Positions 32,501 to 47,800 of a stretch of DNA of 64,000 nucleotides are shown here, piece by piece. The position numbers and the translations under genes were made by a program. This DNA comes from Taudactylus pleione (taxonomy: Eukaryota; Chordata; Amphibia; Anura; Myobatrachidae), in assembly GCA_031769625.1 (NCBI GenBank), contig JAUIMM010000602.1:1-64000 (forward strand), read 5' to 3'. Below the pieces are notes generated by a model, which was not told the DNA's origin, did no database searches, and saw only the letters and a list, made by a program, of their open reading frames with translations. Every line of letters begins with the position of its first letter. Within the stretch, counting starts at the first letter, position 1.

Positions 32501-33870
32501 AAATCTCCTCCATATCTATCCCAGGTGTCTCTTTATTGTACATGTGTCATATTTATAGATTACACTGGAACATAAAGCTCCTCCATATCTATCCCAGGTG
32601 TCTCTTTATTGTACATGTGTCATATTTATAGATTACACTGGAACATAAAGCTCCTCCATATCTATCCCAGGTGTCTCTTTATTGTACATGTGTCATATTT
32701 ATAGATTACACTGGAACATAAAGCTCCTCCATATCTATCCCAGGTGTCTCTGTATTGTACATGTGTCATGTTTATAGATTACACTGGAACATAAAGCTCC
32801 TCTATATCTATCCCAGGTGTCTCTTTATTGTATATGTGTCATATTTATAGATTACACTGGAACATAAAGCTCCTCCATATCCATCCCAGGTGTCTCTTTA
32901 TTGTACATGTGTCATATTTATAAATTACACTGGAACATAAAGCTCCTCTATATCTATCCCAGGTGTCTCTGTATTGTACATGTGACATATTTATAGATTA
33001 CACTGGAACATAAAGCTCCTCCATATCCCAGGTGTCTCTTTATTGTACATGTGTCATATTTATAGATTACACTGGAACATAAAGCTCCTCCATATCTATC
33101 CCAGGTGTCTCTGTATTGTACATGTGACATATTTATAGATTAAACTGGAACATAAAGCTCCTCCATATCTATCCCAGGCTTCTCTTTATTGTACATGTGT
33201 CATATTTATAGATTACACTGGAACATAACGCTCCTCCATATCTATCCCAGGTGTCTCTGTATTGTACATGTGTCATATTTACAGATTACACTGGAACATA
33301 AAGCTCCTCCATATCTATCCCAGGTGTCTGTTTATTGTACATGTGACATATTTACAGATTACACTGGAACATAAAGCTCCTCCATATCTATCTCAGGTGT
33401 CTATTGTACATATCACATATTTATAGATTACACTGGAACATAAAGCTCCTCCATATCTATCCCAGATGTCTCTTTATTGTACATGTGTCATATTTATAGA
33501 TTACACTGGAACATAAAGCTCCTCCATATCTATCCCAGGTGTCTCTTTATTGTACATGTGTCATATTTATAGATTACACTGGAACATAAAGCTCCTCCAT
33601 ATCTATCCCAGGTGTCTCTTTATTGTACATGTGTCATATTTATAGATTACACTGGAACATAAAGCTCCTCCATACCTATCCCAGGTGTCTCTTTATTGTA
33701 CATGTGTCATATTTATAGATTACACTGGAACATAAAGCTCCTCCATATCTATCCCAGGTGTCTCTGTATTGTACATGTGACATATTTATAGATTACACTG
33801 GAACATAAAGCTCCTCCATATCTATCCCAGGTGTCTCTTTATTGTACATGTGTCATATTTATAGATTACA

Positions 33871-36800
33871 CTGGTACATAAAGCTCCTCCATATCTATCC
33901 CAGATGTCTCTCTATTCTACATGTGTCATATTTATAAATTACACTGGAACATAAAGCTCCTCCATATCTATCCCAGGTGTCTCTGTATTGTACATGTGTC
34001 ATATTTATAGATTACACTGGAACATAAAGCTCCTCCATATCTATCCCAGGTGTCTCTTTATTGTACATGTGTCATATTTATAGATTACTCTGGAACATAA
34101 AGATCCTCCATATCTATCCCAGGTGTCTCTTTATTGTACATGTGTCATATTTATAGATTACACTGAAACATAAAGCTCCTAAATATCCCAGGTGTCTCTT
34201 TATTGTACATTTGTGATATTTATAGATTACACTGGAACATAAAGCTCCTCCATATCTATCCCAGGTGTCACTGTATTGCACATGTGACATATTTATAGAT
34301 TACACTGGAACATAAAGCTCCTCCATATCTATCCTAGGTGTCTCTTTATTGTACATGTGTCATATTTATAGATTACACTGGAACATAAAGCTCCTCCATA
34401 CCTATCCCAGGTGTCTCTTTATTGTACATGTGTCATTTTTATAGATTACACTGGAACATGAAGCTCCTCCATATCTATCCCAGGTGTCTCTGTATTGTAC
34501 ATGTGACATATTTATAGATTACACTGGAACATAAAGCTCCTCCATACCTATCCCAGGTGTCTCTTTATTGTACATGTGTCATTTTTATAGATTACACTGG
34601 AACATGAAGCTCCTCCATATCTATCCCAGGTGTCTCTGTATTGTACATGTGACATATTTATAGATTACACTGGAACATAAAGCTCCTCCATATCCCAGGT
34701 GTCTCTTTATTGTACATGTGTGATATTTATAGATTACACTGGAACATAAAGCTCCTCCATATCTATCCCAGGTGTCTCTGTATTGTACATGTGTCATATT
34801 TACAGATTACACTGGAACATAAAGCTCCTCCATATCTATCCCAGGTGTCTGTTTATTGTACATGTGACATATTTACAGATTACATTGGAACATAAAGCTC
34901 CTCCATATCTATCCTAGGTGTCTCTTTATTGTACATGTGTCATATTTATAGATTACACTGGAACATAAAGCTCCTCCATATCTATCCCAGGTGTCTCTGT
35001 ATTGTACATGTGTCATATTTATAGATTACACTGGAACATAATGCTCCTCCATATCTATCCCAGGCTTCTCTTTATTGTACATGTGTCATATTTATAGATT
35101 ACACTGGAACATAAAGCTCCTCCATATCTATCTCAGGTGTCTGTTTATTGTACATGTGACATATTTATAGATTACACTGGAACATAAAGCTCCTCCATAT
35201 CTATCCTAGGTGTCTCTTTATTGTACATGTGTCATATTTATAGATTACACTGGAACATAAAGCTCCTCCATATCTATCCCAGGTGTCTGTTTATTGTACA
35301 TGTGACATATTTACAGATTACACTGGAACATAAAGCTCCTCCATATCTATCCTAGGTGTCTCTTTATTGTACATGTGTCATATTTATAGATTACACTGGA
35401 ACATAAAGCTCCTCCATATCTATCCCAGGTGTCTCTCTATTCTACTTGTGTCATATTTATAGATTACACTGGAACATAAAGCTCCACCATATCTATCCCA
35501 GGTGTCTCTTTATTGTATATGTGACATGTATAGATTACACTGGAACATAAAGATCCTCCATATCTATCCCAGGTGTCTCTTTATTGTACATGTGTCATAT
35601 TTATAGATTACACTGGAACATAAAGCTCCTCCATATCTATCCCAGGTGTCTGTATTGTACATATGTCATATTTATAGATTACACTGGAACATAAAGCTCC
35701 TCCATATCTATCCCAGGTGTCTCTGTATTGTACATGTGACATGTATAGATTACACTGGAACATAAAGCTCCTCCATATCTATCCCAGGTATCTGTATTGT
35801 ACATGTGTCATATTTATAGATTACACTGGAACATAAAGCTCCTCCATATCTGTCCCAGGTGTCTCTTTATTGTACATATGACATATTTATAAATTACACT
35901 GGAACATAAAGCTCCTCCATATCTATCCCAGGTGTCTGTATTGTACATGTGTCATATTTATAGATTACACTGGAACATAAAGCTCCTCCATATCTATCCC
36001 AGGTGTCTCTTTATTGTACATGTGACATATTTATAGATTACACTGGTACATAAAGCTCCTCCATATCTATCCCAGATGTCTCTCTATTCTACATGTGTCA
36101 TATTTATAAATTACACTGGAACATAAAGCTCCTCCATATCTATCCCAGGTGTCTCTGTATTGTACATGTGTCATATTTATAGATTACACTGGAACATAAA
36201 GCTCCTCCATATCTATCCCAGGTGTCTCTTTATTGTACATGTGTCATATTTATAGATTACTCTGGAACATAAAGATCCTCCATATCTATCCCAGGTGTCT
36301 CTTTATTGTACATGTGTCATATTTATAGATTACACTGAAACATAAAGCTCCTAAATATCCCAGGTGTCTCTTTATTGTACATTTGTGATATTTATAGATT
36401 ACACTGGAACATAAAGCTCCTCCATATCTATCCCAGGTGTCACTGTATTGCACATGTGACATATTTATAGATTACACTGGAACATAAAGCTCCTCCATAT
36501 CTATCCTAGGTGTCTCTTTATTGTACATGTGTCATATTTATAGATTACACTGGAACATAAAGCTCCTCCATACCTATCCCAGGTGTCTCTTTATTGTACA
36601 TGTGTCATTTTTATAGATTACACTGGAACATGAAGCTCCTCCATATCTATCCCAGGTGTCTCTGTATTGTACATGTGACATATTTATAGATTACACTGGA
36701 ACATAAAGCTCCTCCATACCTATCCCAGGTGTCTCTTTATTGTACATGTGTCATTTTTATAGATTACACTGGAACATGAAGCTCCTCCATATCTATCCCA

Positions 36801-38214
36801 GGTGTCTCTGTATTGTACATGTGACATATTTATAGATTACACTGGAACATAAAGCTCCTCCATATCCCAGGTGTCTCTTTATTGTACATGTGTGATATTT
36901 ATAGATTACACTGGAACATAAAGCTCCTCCATATCTATCCCAGGTGTCTCTGTATTGTACATGTGTCATATTTACAGATTACACTGGAACATAAAGCTCC
37001 TCCATATCTATCCCAGGTGTCTGTTTATTGTACATGTGACATATTTACAGATTACATTGGAACATAAAGCTCCTCCATATCTATCCTAGGTGTCTCTTTA
37101 TTGTACATGTGTCATATTTATAGATTACACTGGAACATAAAGCTCCTCCATATCTATCCCAGGTGTCTCTGTATTGTACATGTGTCATATTTATAGATTA
37201 CACTGGAACATAATGCTCCTCCATATCTATCCCAGGCTTCTCTTTATTGTACATGTGTCATATTTATAGATTACACTGGAACATAAAGCTCCTTCATATC
37301 TATCCCAGGTGTCTGTTTATTGTACATGTGACATATTTATAGATTACACTGGAACATAAAGCTCCTCCATATCTATCCTAGGTGTCTCTTTATTGTACAT
37401 GTGTCATATTTATAGATTACACTGGAACATAAAGCTCCTCCATATCTATCCCAGGTGTCTGTTTATTGTACATGTGACATATTTACAGATTACACTGGAA
37501 CATAAAGCTCCTCCATATCTATCCTAGGTGTCTCTTTATTGTACATGTGTCATATTTATAGATTACACTGGAACATAAAGCTCCTCCATATCTATCCCAG
37601 GTGTCTCTCTATTCTAATTGTGTCATATTTATAGATTACAATGGAACATAAAGCTCCACCATATCTATCCCAGGTGTCTCTTTATTGTATATGTGACATG
37701 TATAGATTACACTGGAACATAAAGATCCTCCATATCTATCCCAGGTGTCTCTTTATTGTACATGTGTCATATTTATAGATTACACTGGAACATAAAGCTC
37801 CTCCATATCTATCCCAGGTGTCTGTATTGTACATATGTCATATTTATAGATTACACTGGAACATAAAGCTCCTCCATATCTATCCCAGGTGTCTCTGTAT
37901 TGTACATGTGACATGTATAGATTACACTGGAACATAAAGCTCCTCCATATCTATCCCAGGTATCTGTATTGTACATGTGTCATATTTATAGATTACACTG
38001 GAACATAAAGCTCCTCCATATCTGTCCCAGGTGTCTCTTTATTGTACATATGACATATTTATAAATTACACTGGAACATAAAGCTCCTCCATATCTATCC
38101 CAGGTGTCTGTATTGTACATGTGTCATATTTATAGATTACACTGGAACATAAAGCTCCTCCATATCTATCCCAGGTGTCTCTTTATTGTACATGTGACAT
38201 ATTTATAGATTACA
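33871..38214. repeat. 2172-bp tandem duplication within the satellite
   Basis: Variant combinations such as CTGGTACATAAAG followed by CCAGATGTCTCTC recur at a fixed 2172-bp shift (33871 and 36043; likewise 34710 and 36882). About 30 satellite units were copied together. Outer limits are approximate. Confidence 0.75.
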
Positions 38215-41200
38215 CTGGAACATAAAGCTCCTCTATATCTATCCCAGGTGTCTCTTTATTGTACATATGTGATATTTATAGATTACACTGGAACATAAAG
38301 CTCCTCCATACCTATCCCTGGTGTCTCTTTATTGTACATGAGTCATTTTTATAGATTACACTGGAACATGAAGCTCCTGCATATCTATTCCAGGTGTCTC
38401 TGTATTGTACATGTGACATATTTATAGATTACACTGGAACATAAAGCTCCTCCATATCCCAGGTGTCTCTTTATTGTACATGTGTGATATTTATAGATTA
38501 CACTGGAACATAAAGCTCCTCCATATCTATCCCAGGTGTCTCTGTATTGTACATGTGACATATTTATAGATTACACTGGTACATAAAGCTCCTCCATATA
38601 TATCCCAGGTGTCTCTGTATTGTACATGTGACATATTTATAGATTACACTGGAACATAAAGCTTGTCCATATCTATCCCAGGCTTCTCTTTATTGTACAT
38701 GTGTCATATTTATAGATTACACTGGAACATAAAGCTCCTCCATATCTATCCCAGGTGTCTCTGTATTGTACATGTGTCATATTAACAGATTACACTGGAA
38801 CATAAAGCTCCTCCATATCTATCCCAGGTGTCTGTTTATTGTACATGTGACATATTTACAGATTACACTGGAACATAAAGCTCCTCCATATCTATCCTAG
38901 GTGTCTCTTTATTGTACATGTGTCATATTTATAGATTACACTGGAACATAAAGCTCCTCCATATCTATCCCAGGTGTCTCTGTATTGTACATGTGACATA
39001 TTTATAGATTACACTGGAACATAAAGATCCTCCATATCTATCCCAGGTGTCTCTTTATTGTACATGTGTCATATTTATAGATTACACTGGAACATAAAGC
39101 TCCTCCATATCCATCCCAGGTGTCTGTTTATTGTACATGTGACATATTTATAGATTACACTGGAACATAAAGCTCCTCCATATCTATCCTAGGTGTCTCT
39201 TTATTGTACATGTGTCATATTTATAGATTACACTGGAACATAAAGCTCCTCCATATCTATCCCAGGTGTCTCTTTATTGTACATTTGTCATATTTATAGA
39301 TTACACTGGAACATAAAGCTCCTCCATATCTATCCCAGGTGTCTCTTTATTGTACATGTGTCATATTTATAGATTACACTGGAACATAAAGCTCCTCCAT
39401 ATCTATCCCAGGTGTCTCTTTATTGTACATGTGTCATATTTATAGATTACACTGGAACATAAAGCTCCTCCATATCTATCCCAGGTGTCTGTTTATTGTA
39501 CATGTGACATATTTATAGATTACACTGGAACATAAAGCTCCTCCATATCTATCCTAGGTGTCTCTTTATTGTACATGTGTCATATTTATAGACTACACTG
39601 GAACATAAAGCTCCTCCATATCTATCCCAGGTGTCTGTTTATTGTACATGTGACATATTTACAGATTACACTGGAACATAAAGCTCCTCCATATCTATCC
39701 TAGGTGTCTCTTTATTGTACATGTGTCATATTTATAGATTACACTGGAACATTAAGCTCCTCCATATCTATCCCAGGTGTCTCTGTATTGTACATGTGAC
39801 ATATTTATAGATTAAACTGGAACATAAAGCTCCTCCATATCTATCCCAGGCTTCTCTTTATTGTACATTTGTCATATTTTTAGATTACACTGGAACATAA
39901 AGCTCTTCCATATCTATCCCAGGTGTCTGTTTATTGTACATGTGACATATTTATAGAATACACTGGAACATAAAGCTCCTCCATATCCTAGGTGTCTCTT
40001 TATTGTACATGTGTCATATTTATAGATTACACTGGAACATAAAGCTCCTCCATATCTATCCCAGGTGTCTCTTTATTGTACATGTGTCATATTTATAGAT
40101 TACACTGGAACATAAAGCTCCTCCATATCTATCCCAGGAGTCTCTTTATTGTACATGTGTCATATGTATAGATTACACTGGAACATAAAGCTCCTCCATA
40201 TCTGTCCCAGGTGTCTCTATTGTACATGTGTCATATTTATAGATTACACTGAAACATAAAGCTCCTCCATATCTATCCCAGGTGTCTCTGTATTGTACAT
40301 GTGTCATATTTATAGATTACACTGGAACATAAAGCTCCTCCATATCTATCCCAGGTGTCTCTTTATTGTACATGTGTCATATTTATAGATTAGTCTGGAA
40401 CATAAAGCTCCTCCATATCTATCCCAGGTGTCTCTTTATTGTACATGTGTTATATTTATAGATTACACTGGAACATAAAGCTCCTCCATATCTATCCCAG
40501 GTGTCTCTGTATTGTACATGTGTCATATTTATAGATTACACTGGAACATAAAGCTCCTCCATATGTATCCCAGGTGTCTCTTTATTGTACATGTGTCATA
40601 TTTATAGATTACACTGGAACATAAAGCTCCTCCATATCTATCCCAGGTGTCTCTCTATTCTACTTGTGTCATATTTATAGATTACACTGGAACATAAAGC
40701 TCCACCATATCTATCCCAGGTGTCTCTTTATTGTATATGTGACATGTATAGATTACACTGGAACATAAGATACTCCATATCTATCCCAGGTGTCTCTTTA
40801 TTGTACATGTGTCATATTTATAGATTACACTGGAACATAAAGCTCCTCCATATCTATCCCAGGTGTCTGTATTGTACATATGTCATATTTATAGATTACA
40901 CTGGAACATAAAGCTCCTCCATATCTATCCCAGGTGTCTCTGTATTGTACATGTGACATGTATAGATTACACTGGAACATAAAGCTCCTCCATATCTATC
41001 CCAGGTATCTGTATTGTACATGTGTCATATTTATAGATTACACTGGAACATAAAGCTCCTCCATATCTGTCCCAGGTGTCTCTTTATTGTACATATGACA
41101 TATTTATAGATTACACTGGAACATAAAGCTCCTCCATATCTATACCAGGTGTCTGTATTGTACATGTGTCATATTTATAGATTACACTGGAACATAAAGC

Positions 41201-44200
41201 TCCTCCATATCTATCCCATGTGTCTCTTTATTGTACAAGTGTCATATTTATAGATTACACTGGAATATAAAGCTCCTCTATATCTATCCCAGGTCTCTCT
41301 TTATTGTACATATGTGATATTTATAGATTACACTGGAACATAAAGCTCCTCCATACCTATCCCAGGTGTCTCTTTATTGTACATGTGTCATATTTATAGA
41401 TTACACTGGAACATGAAGCTCCTCCATATCTATCCCAGGTGTCTCTGTATTGTACATGTGACATATTTATAGATTACACTGGAACATAAAGCTCCTCCAT
41501 ATCCCAGGTGTCTCTTTATTGTACATGTTTAATATTTATAGATTACACTGGAACATAAAGCTCCTCCATATCTATCCCAGGTGTCTCTTTATTGTACATG
41601 TGTCATATTTATAGATTACACTGGAACATAAAGCTCCTCCATATCTATCCCAGGTGTCTCTTTATTGTACATGTGTCATATTTATAGATTACACTGGAAC
41701 ATAAAGCTCCTCCATATCTATCCCAGGTGTCTCTTTATTGTACATGTGTGATATTTATAGATTACACTGGAACATAAAGCTCCTCCATATCTATCCCAGG
41801 CTTCTCCTTATTGTACATGTGTGATATTTATAGACTACACTGGAACATAAAGCTCCTCCATATCTATCCCAGGCTTCTCTTTATTGTACATGTCATATTT
41901 ATAGATTACACTGGAACATAAAGCTCCTCCATATCTATCCCAGGTGTCTGTTTATTGTACATGTGACATATTTACAGATTACACTGGAACATAAAGCTCC
42001 TCCATATCTATCCTAGGTGTCTCTTTATTGTACATGTGTCATATTTATAGATTACACTGGAACATAAAGCTCCTCCATATCTATCCCAGGTGTCTCTGTA
42101 TTGTACATGTGACATATTTATAGATTACACTGGAACATAATGCTCCTCCATATCTATCCCAGGCTTCTCTTTATTGTACATGTGTCATATTTATAGATTA
42201 CACTGGAACATAAAGCTCCTCCATATCTATCCCAGGTGTCTGTTTATTGTACATGTGACATATTTATAGATTACACTGGAACATAAAGCTCCTCCATATC
42301 TATCCTAGGTGTCTCTTTATTGTACATGTGTCATATTTATAGATTACACTGGAACATAAAGCTCCTCCATATCTATCCCAGGTGTCTGTTTATTGTACAT
42401 GTGACATATTTACAGATTACACTGGAACATAAAGCTCCTCCATATCTATCCTAGGTGTCTCTTTATTGTACATGTGTCATATTTATAGATTACACTGGAA
42501 CATAAAGCTCCTCCATATCTATCCCAGGTGTCTCTCTATTCTACTTGTGTCATATTTATAGATTACACTGGAACATAAAGCTCCACCATATCTATCCCAG
42601 GTGTCTCTTTATTGTATATGTGACATGTATAGATTACACTGGAACATAAAGATCCTCCATATCTATCCCAGGTGTCTCTTTATTGTACATGTGTCATATT
42701 TATAGATTACACTGGAACATAAAGCTCCTCCATATCTATCCCAGGTGTCTGTATTGTACATATGTCATATTTATAGATTACACTGGAACATAAAGCTCCT
42801 CCATATCTATCCCAGGTGTCTCTGTATTGTACATGTGACATGTATAGATTACACTGGAACATAAAGCTCCACCATATCTATCCCAGGTATCTGTATTGTA
42901 CATGTGTCATATTTATAGATTACACTGGAACATAAAGCTCCTCCATATCTGTCCCAGGTGTCTCTTTATTGTACATATGACATATTTATAAATTACACTG
43001 GAACATAAAGCTCCTCCATATCTATCACAGGTGCCTGTATTGTACATGTGTCATATTTATAGATTACACTGGAACATAAAGCTCCTCCATATCTATCCCA
43101 GGTGTCTCTTTATTGTACATGTGACATATTTATAGATTACACTGGAACATAAAGCTCCTCTATATCTATCCCAGGTGTCTCTTTATTGTACATATGTGAT
43201 ATTTATAGATTACACTGGAACATAAAGCTCCTCCATACCTATCCCTGGTGTCTCTTTATTGTACATGTGTCATTTTTATAGATTACACTGGAACATGAAG
43301 CTCCTCCATATCTATCCCAGGTGTCTCTGTATTGTACATGTGACATATTTATAGATTACACTGGAACATAAAGCTCCTCCATATCCCAGGTGTCTCTTTA
43401 TTGTACATGTGTGATATTTATAGATTACACTGGAACATAAAGCTCCTCCATATCTATCCCAGGTGTCTCTGTATTGTACATGTGACATATTTATAGATTA
43501 CACTGGTACATAATGCTCCTCCATATATATCCCAGGTGTCTCTGTATTGTACATGTGACATATTTATAGATTACACTGGAACATAAAGCTTGTCCATATC
43601 TATCCCAGGCTTCTCTTTATTGTACATGTGTCATATTTATAGATTACACTGGAACATAAAGCTCCTCCATATCTATCCCAGGTGTCTCTGTATTGTACAT
43701 GTGTCATATTTACAGATTACACTGGAACATAAAGCTCCTCCATATCTATCCCAGGTGTCTGTTTATTGTACATGTGACATATTTACAGATTACACTGGAA
43801 CATAAAGCTCCTCCATATCTATCCTAGGTGTCTCTTTATTGTACATGTGTCATATTTATAGATTACACTGGAACATAAAGCTCCTCCATATCTATCCCAG
43901 GTGTCTCTGTATTGTACATGTGACATATTTATAGATTACACTGGAACATAAAGCTCCTCCATATCTTTCCCAGGTGTCTCTTTATTGTACATGTGTCATA
44001 TTTATAGATTACACTGGAACATAAAGCTCCTCCATATCTATCCCAGGTGTCTCTTTATTGTACATGTGTCATATTTATAGATTACACTGGAACACAAAGC
44101 TCCTCCATATCTATCCCAGGTGTCTCTTTATTGTACATGTGTCATATTTATAGATTACACTGGAACATAAAGCTCCTCCATATCTATCCCAGGTGTCTAT

Positions 44201-44849
44201 TTATTGTACATGTGACATATTTATAGATTACACTGGAACATAAAGCTCCTCCATATCTATCCTAGGTGTCTCTTTATTGTACATGTGTCATATTTATAGA
44301 TTACACTGGAACATAAAGCTCCTCCATATCTATCCCAGGTGTCTGTTTATTGTACATGTGACATATTTACAGATTACACTGGAACATAAAGCTCCTCCAT
44401 ATCTATCCTAGGTGTCTCTTTATTGTACATGTGTCATATTTATACATTACACTGGAACATTAAGCTCCTCCATATCTATCCCAGGTGTCTCTGTATTGTA
44501 CATGTGACATATTTATAGATTACACTGGAACATAAAGCTCCTCCATATCTATCCCAGGCTTCTCTTTATTGTACATGTGTCATATTTTTAGATTACACTG
44601 GAACACAAAGCTCCTCCATATCTATCCCAGGTGTCTGTTTATTGTACATGTGACATATTTATAGATTACACTGGAACATAAAGCTCCTCCATATCCTAAG
44701 TGTCACTTTATTGTACATGTGTCATATTTATAGATTACACTGGAACATAAAGCTCCTCCATATCTATCCCAGGTGTCTCTTTATTGTACATGTGTCATAT
44801 TTATAGATTACACTGGAACATAAAGCTCCTCCATATCTATCCCAGGAGT

Positions 44850-47800
44850 CTCTTTATTGTACATGTGTCATATGTATAGATTACACTGGAACATAAAGCT
44901 CCTCCATATCTGTCCCAGGTGTCTCTATTGTACATGTGTCATATTTATAGATTACACTGAAACACAAAGCTCCTCCATATCTATCCCAGGTGTCTCTGTA
45001 TTGTACATGTGTCATATTTATAGATTACACTGGAACATAAAGCTCCTCCATATCTATCCCAGGTGTCTCTTTATTGTACATGTGTCATATTTATAGATTA
45101 GTCTGGAACATAAAGCTCCTCCATATCTATCCCAGGTGTCTCTTTATTGTACATGTGTTATATTTATATATTACACTGGAACATAAAGCTCCTCCATATC
45201 TATCCCAGGTGTCTCTGTATTGTACATGTGTCATATTTATAGATTACACTGGAACATAAAGCTCCTCCATATGTATCCCAGGTGTCTCTTTATTGTACAT
45301 GTGTCATATTTATAGATTACACTGGAACATAAAGCTCCTCCATATCTATCCCAGGTGTCTCTCTATTCTACTTGTGTCATATTTATAGATTACACTGGAA
45401 CATAAAGCTCCACCATATCTATCCCAGGTGTCTCTTTATTGTATATGTGACATGTATAGATTACACTGGAACATAAGATACTCCATATCTATCCCAGGTG
45501 TCTCTTTATTGTACATGTGTCATATTTATAGATTACACTGGAACATAAAGCTCCTCCATATCTGTCCCAGGTGTCTCTTTATTGTACATATGACATATTT
45601 ATAGATTACACTGGAACATAAAGCTCCTCCATATCTATACCAGGTGTCTGTATTGTACATGTGTCATTTTTATAGATTACACTGGAACATAAAGCTCCTC
45701 CATATCTATCCCATGTGTCTCTTTATTGTACATGTGTCATATTTATAGATTACACTGGAACATAAAGCTCCTCTATATCTATCCCAGGTCTCTCTTTATT
45801 GTACATATGTGATATTTATAGATTACACTGGAACATAAAGCTCCTCCATACCTATCCCAGGTGTCTCTTTATTGTACATGTGTCATATTTATAGATTACA
45901 CTGGAACATGAAGCTCCTCCATATCTATCCCAGGTGTCTCTGTATTGTACATGTGACATATTTATAGATTACACTGGAACATAATGCTCCTCCATATCCC
46001 AGGTGTCTCTTTATTGTACATGTTTAATATTTATAGATTACACTGGAACATAAAGCTCCTCCATATCTATCCCAGGTGTCTCTTTATTGTACATGTGTCA
46101 TATTTATAGATTACACTGGAACATAAAGCTCCTCCATATCTATCCCTGGTGTCTCTTTATTGTACATGTGTCATATTTATAGATTACACTGGAACAAAAA
46201 GCTCCTCCATATCTATCCCAGGTGTCTCTTTATTGTACATGTGTCATATTTATAGATTACACTGGAACATAAAGCTCCTCCATATCTATCCCAGGTGTCT
46301 CTGTATTGTACATGTGTCATGTTTATAGATTACACTGGAACATAAAGCTCCTCTATATCTATCCCAGGTGTCTCTTTATTGTATATGTGTCATATTTATA
46401 GATTACACTGGAACATAAAGCTCCTCCATATCCATCCCAGGTGTCTCTTTATTGTACATGTGTCATATTTATAAATTACACTGGAACATAAAGCTCCTCT
46501 ATATCTATCCCAGGTGTCTCTGTATTGTACATGTGACATATTTATAGATTACACTGGAACATAAAGCTCCTCCATATCCCAGGTGTCTCTTTATTGTACA
46601 TGTGTCATATTTATAGATTACACTGGAACATAAAGCTCCTCCATATCTATCCCAGGTGTCTCTGTATTGTACATGTGACATATTTATAGATTACACTGGA
46701 ACATAAAGCTCCTCCATATCTATCCCAGGCTTCTCTTTATTGTACATGTGTCATATTTATAGATTACACTGGAACATAAAGCTCCTCCATATCTATCCCA
46801 GGTGTCTCTGTATTGTACATGTGTCATATTTACAGATTACACTGGAACATAAAGCTCCTCCATATCTATCCCAGGTGTCTGTTTATTGTACATGTGACAT
46901 ATTTACAGATTACACTGGAACATAAAGCTCCTCCATATCTATCCCAGGTGTCTATTGTACATATCACATATTTATAGATTACACTGGAACATAAAGCTCC
47001 TACATATCTATCCCAGATTTCTTTTTATTGTACATGTGTCATATTTATAGATTACACTGGAACATAAAGCTCCTCCATATCTATCCCAGGTGTCTCTTTA
47101 TTGTACATATGACATATTTATAAATTACACTGGAAAATAAAGCTCCTCCATATCTATCCCAGGTGTCTGTATTGTACATGTGTCATATTTATAGATTACA
47201 CTGGAACATAAAGCTCCTCCATATCTATCCCAGGTGTCTCTTTATTGTACATGTAACATATTTATAGATTACACTGGAACATAAAGCTCCTCTATATCTA
47301 TCCCAGGTGTCTCTTTATTGTACATATGTGATATTTATAGATTACACTGGAACATAAAGCTCCTCCATACCTATCCCTGGTGTCTCTTTATTGTACATGA
47401 GTCATTTTTATAGATTACACTGGAACATGAAGCTCCTCCATATCTATCCCAGGTGTCTCTGTATTGTACATGTGACATATTTATAGATTACACTGGAACA
47501 TAAAGCTCCTCCATATCCCAGGTGTCTCTTTATTGTACATGTGTGATATTTATAGATTACACTGGAACATAAAGCTCCTCCATATCTATCCCAGGTGTCT
47601 CTGTATTGTACATGTGACATATTTATAGATTACACTGGTACATAAAGCTCCTCCAAATATATCCCAGGTGTCTCTGTATTGAACATGTGACATATTTATA
47701 GATTACACTGGAACATAAAGCTTGTCCATATCTATCCCAGGCTTCTCTTTATTGTACATGTGTCATATTTATAGATTACACTGGAACATAAAGCTCCTCC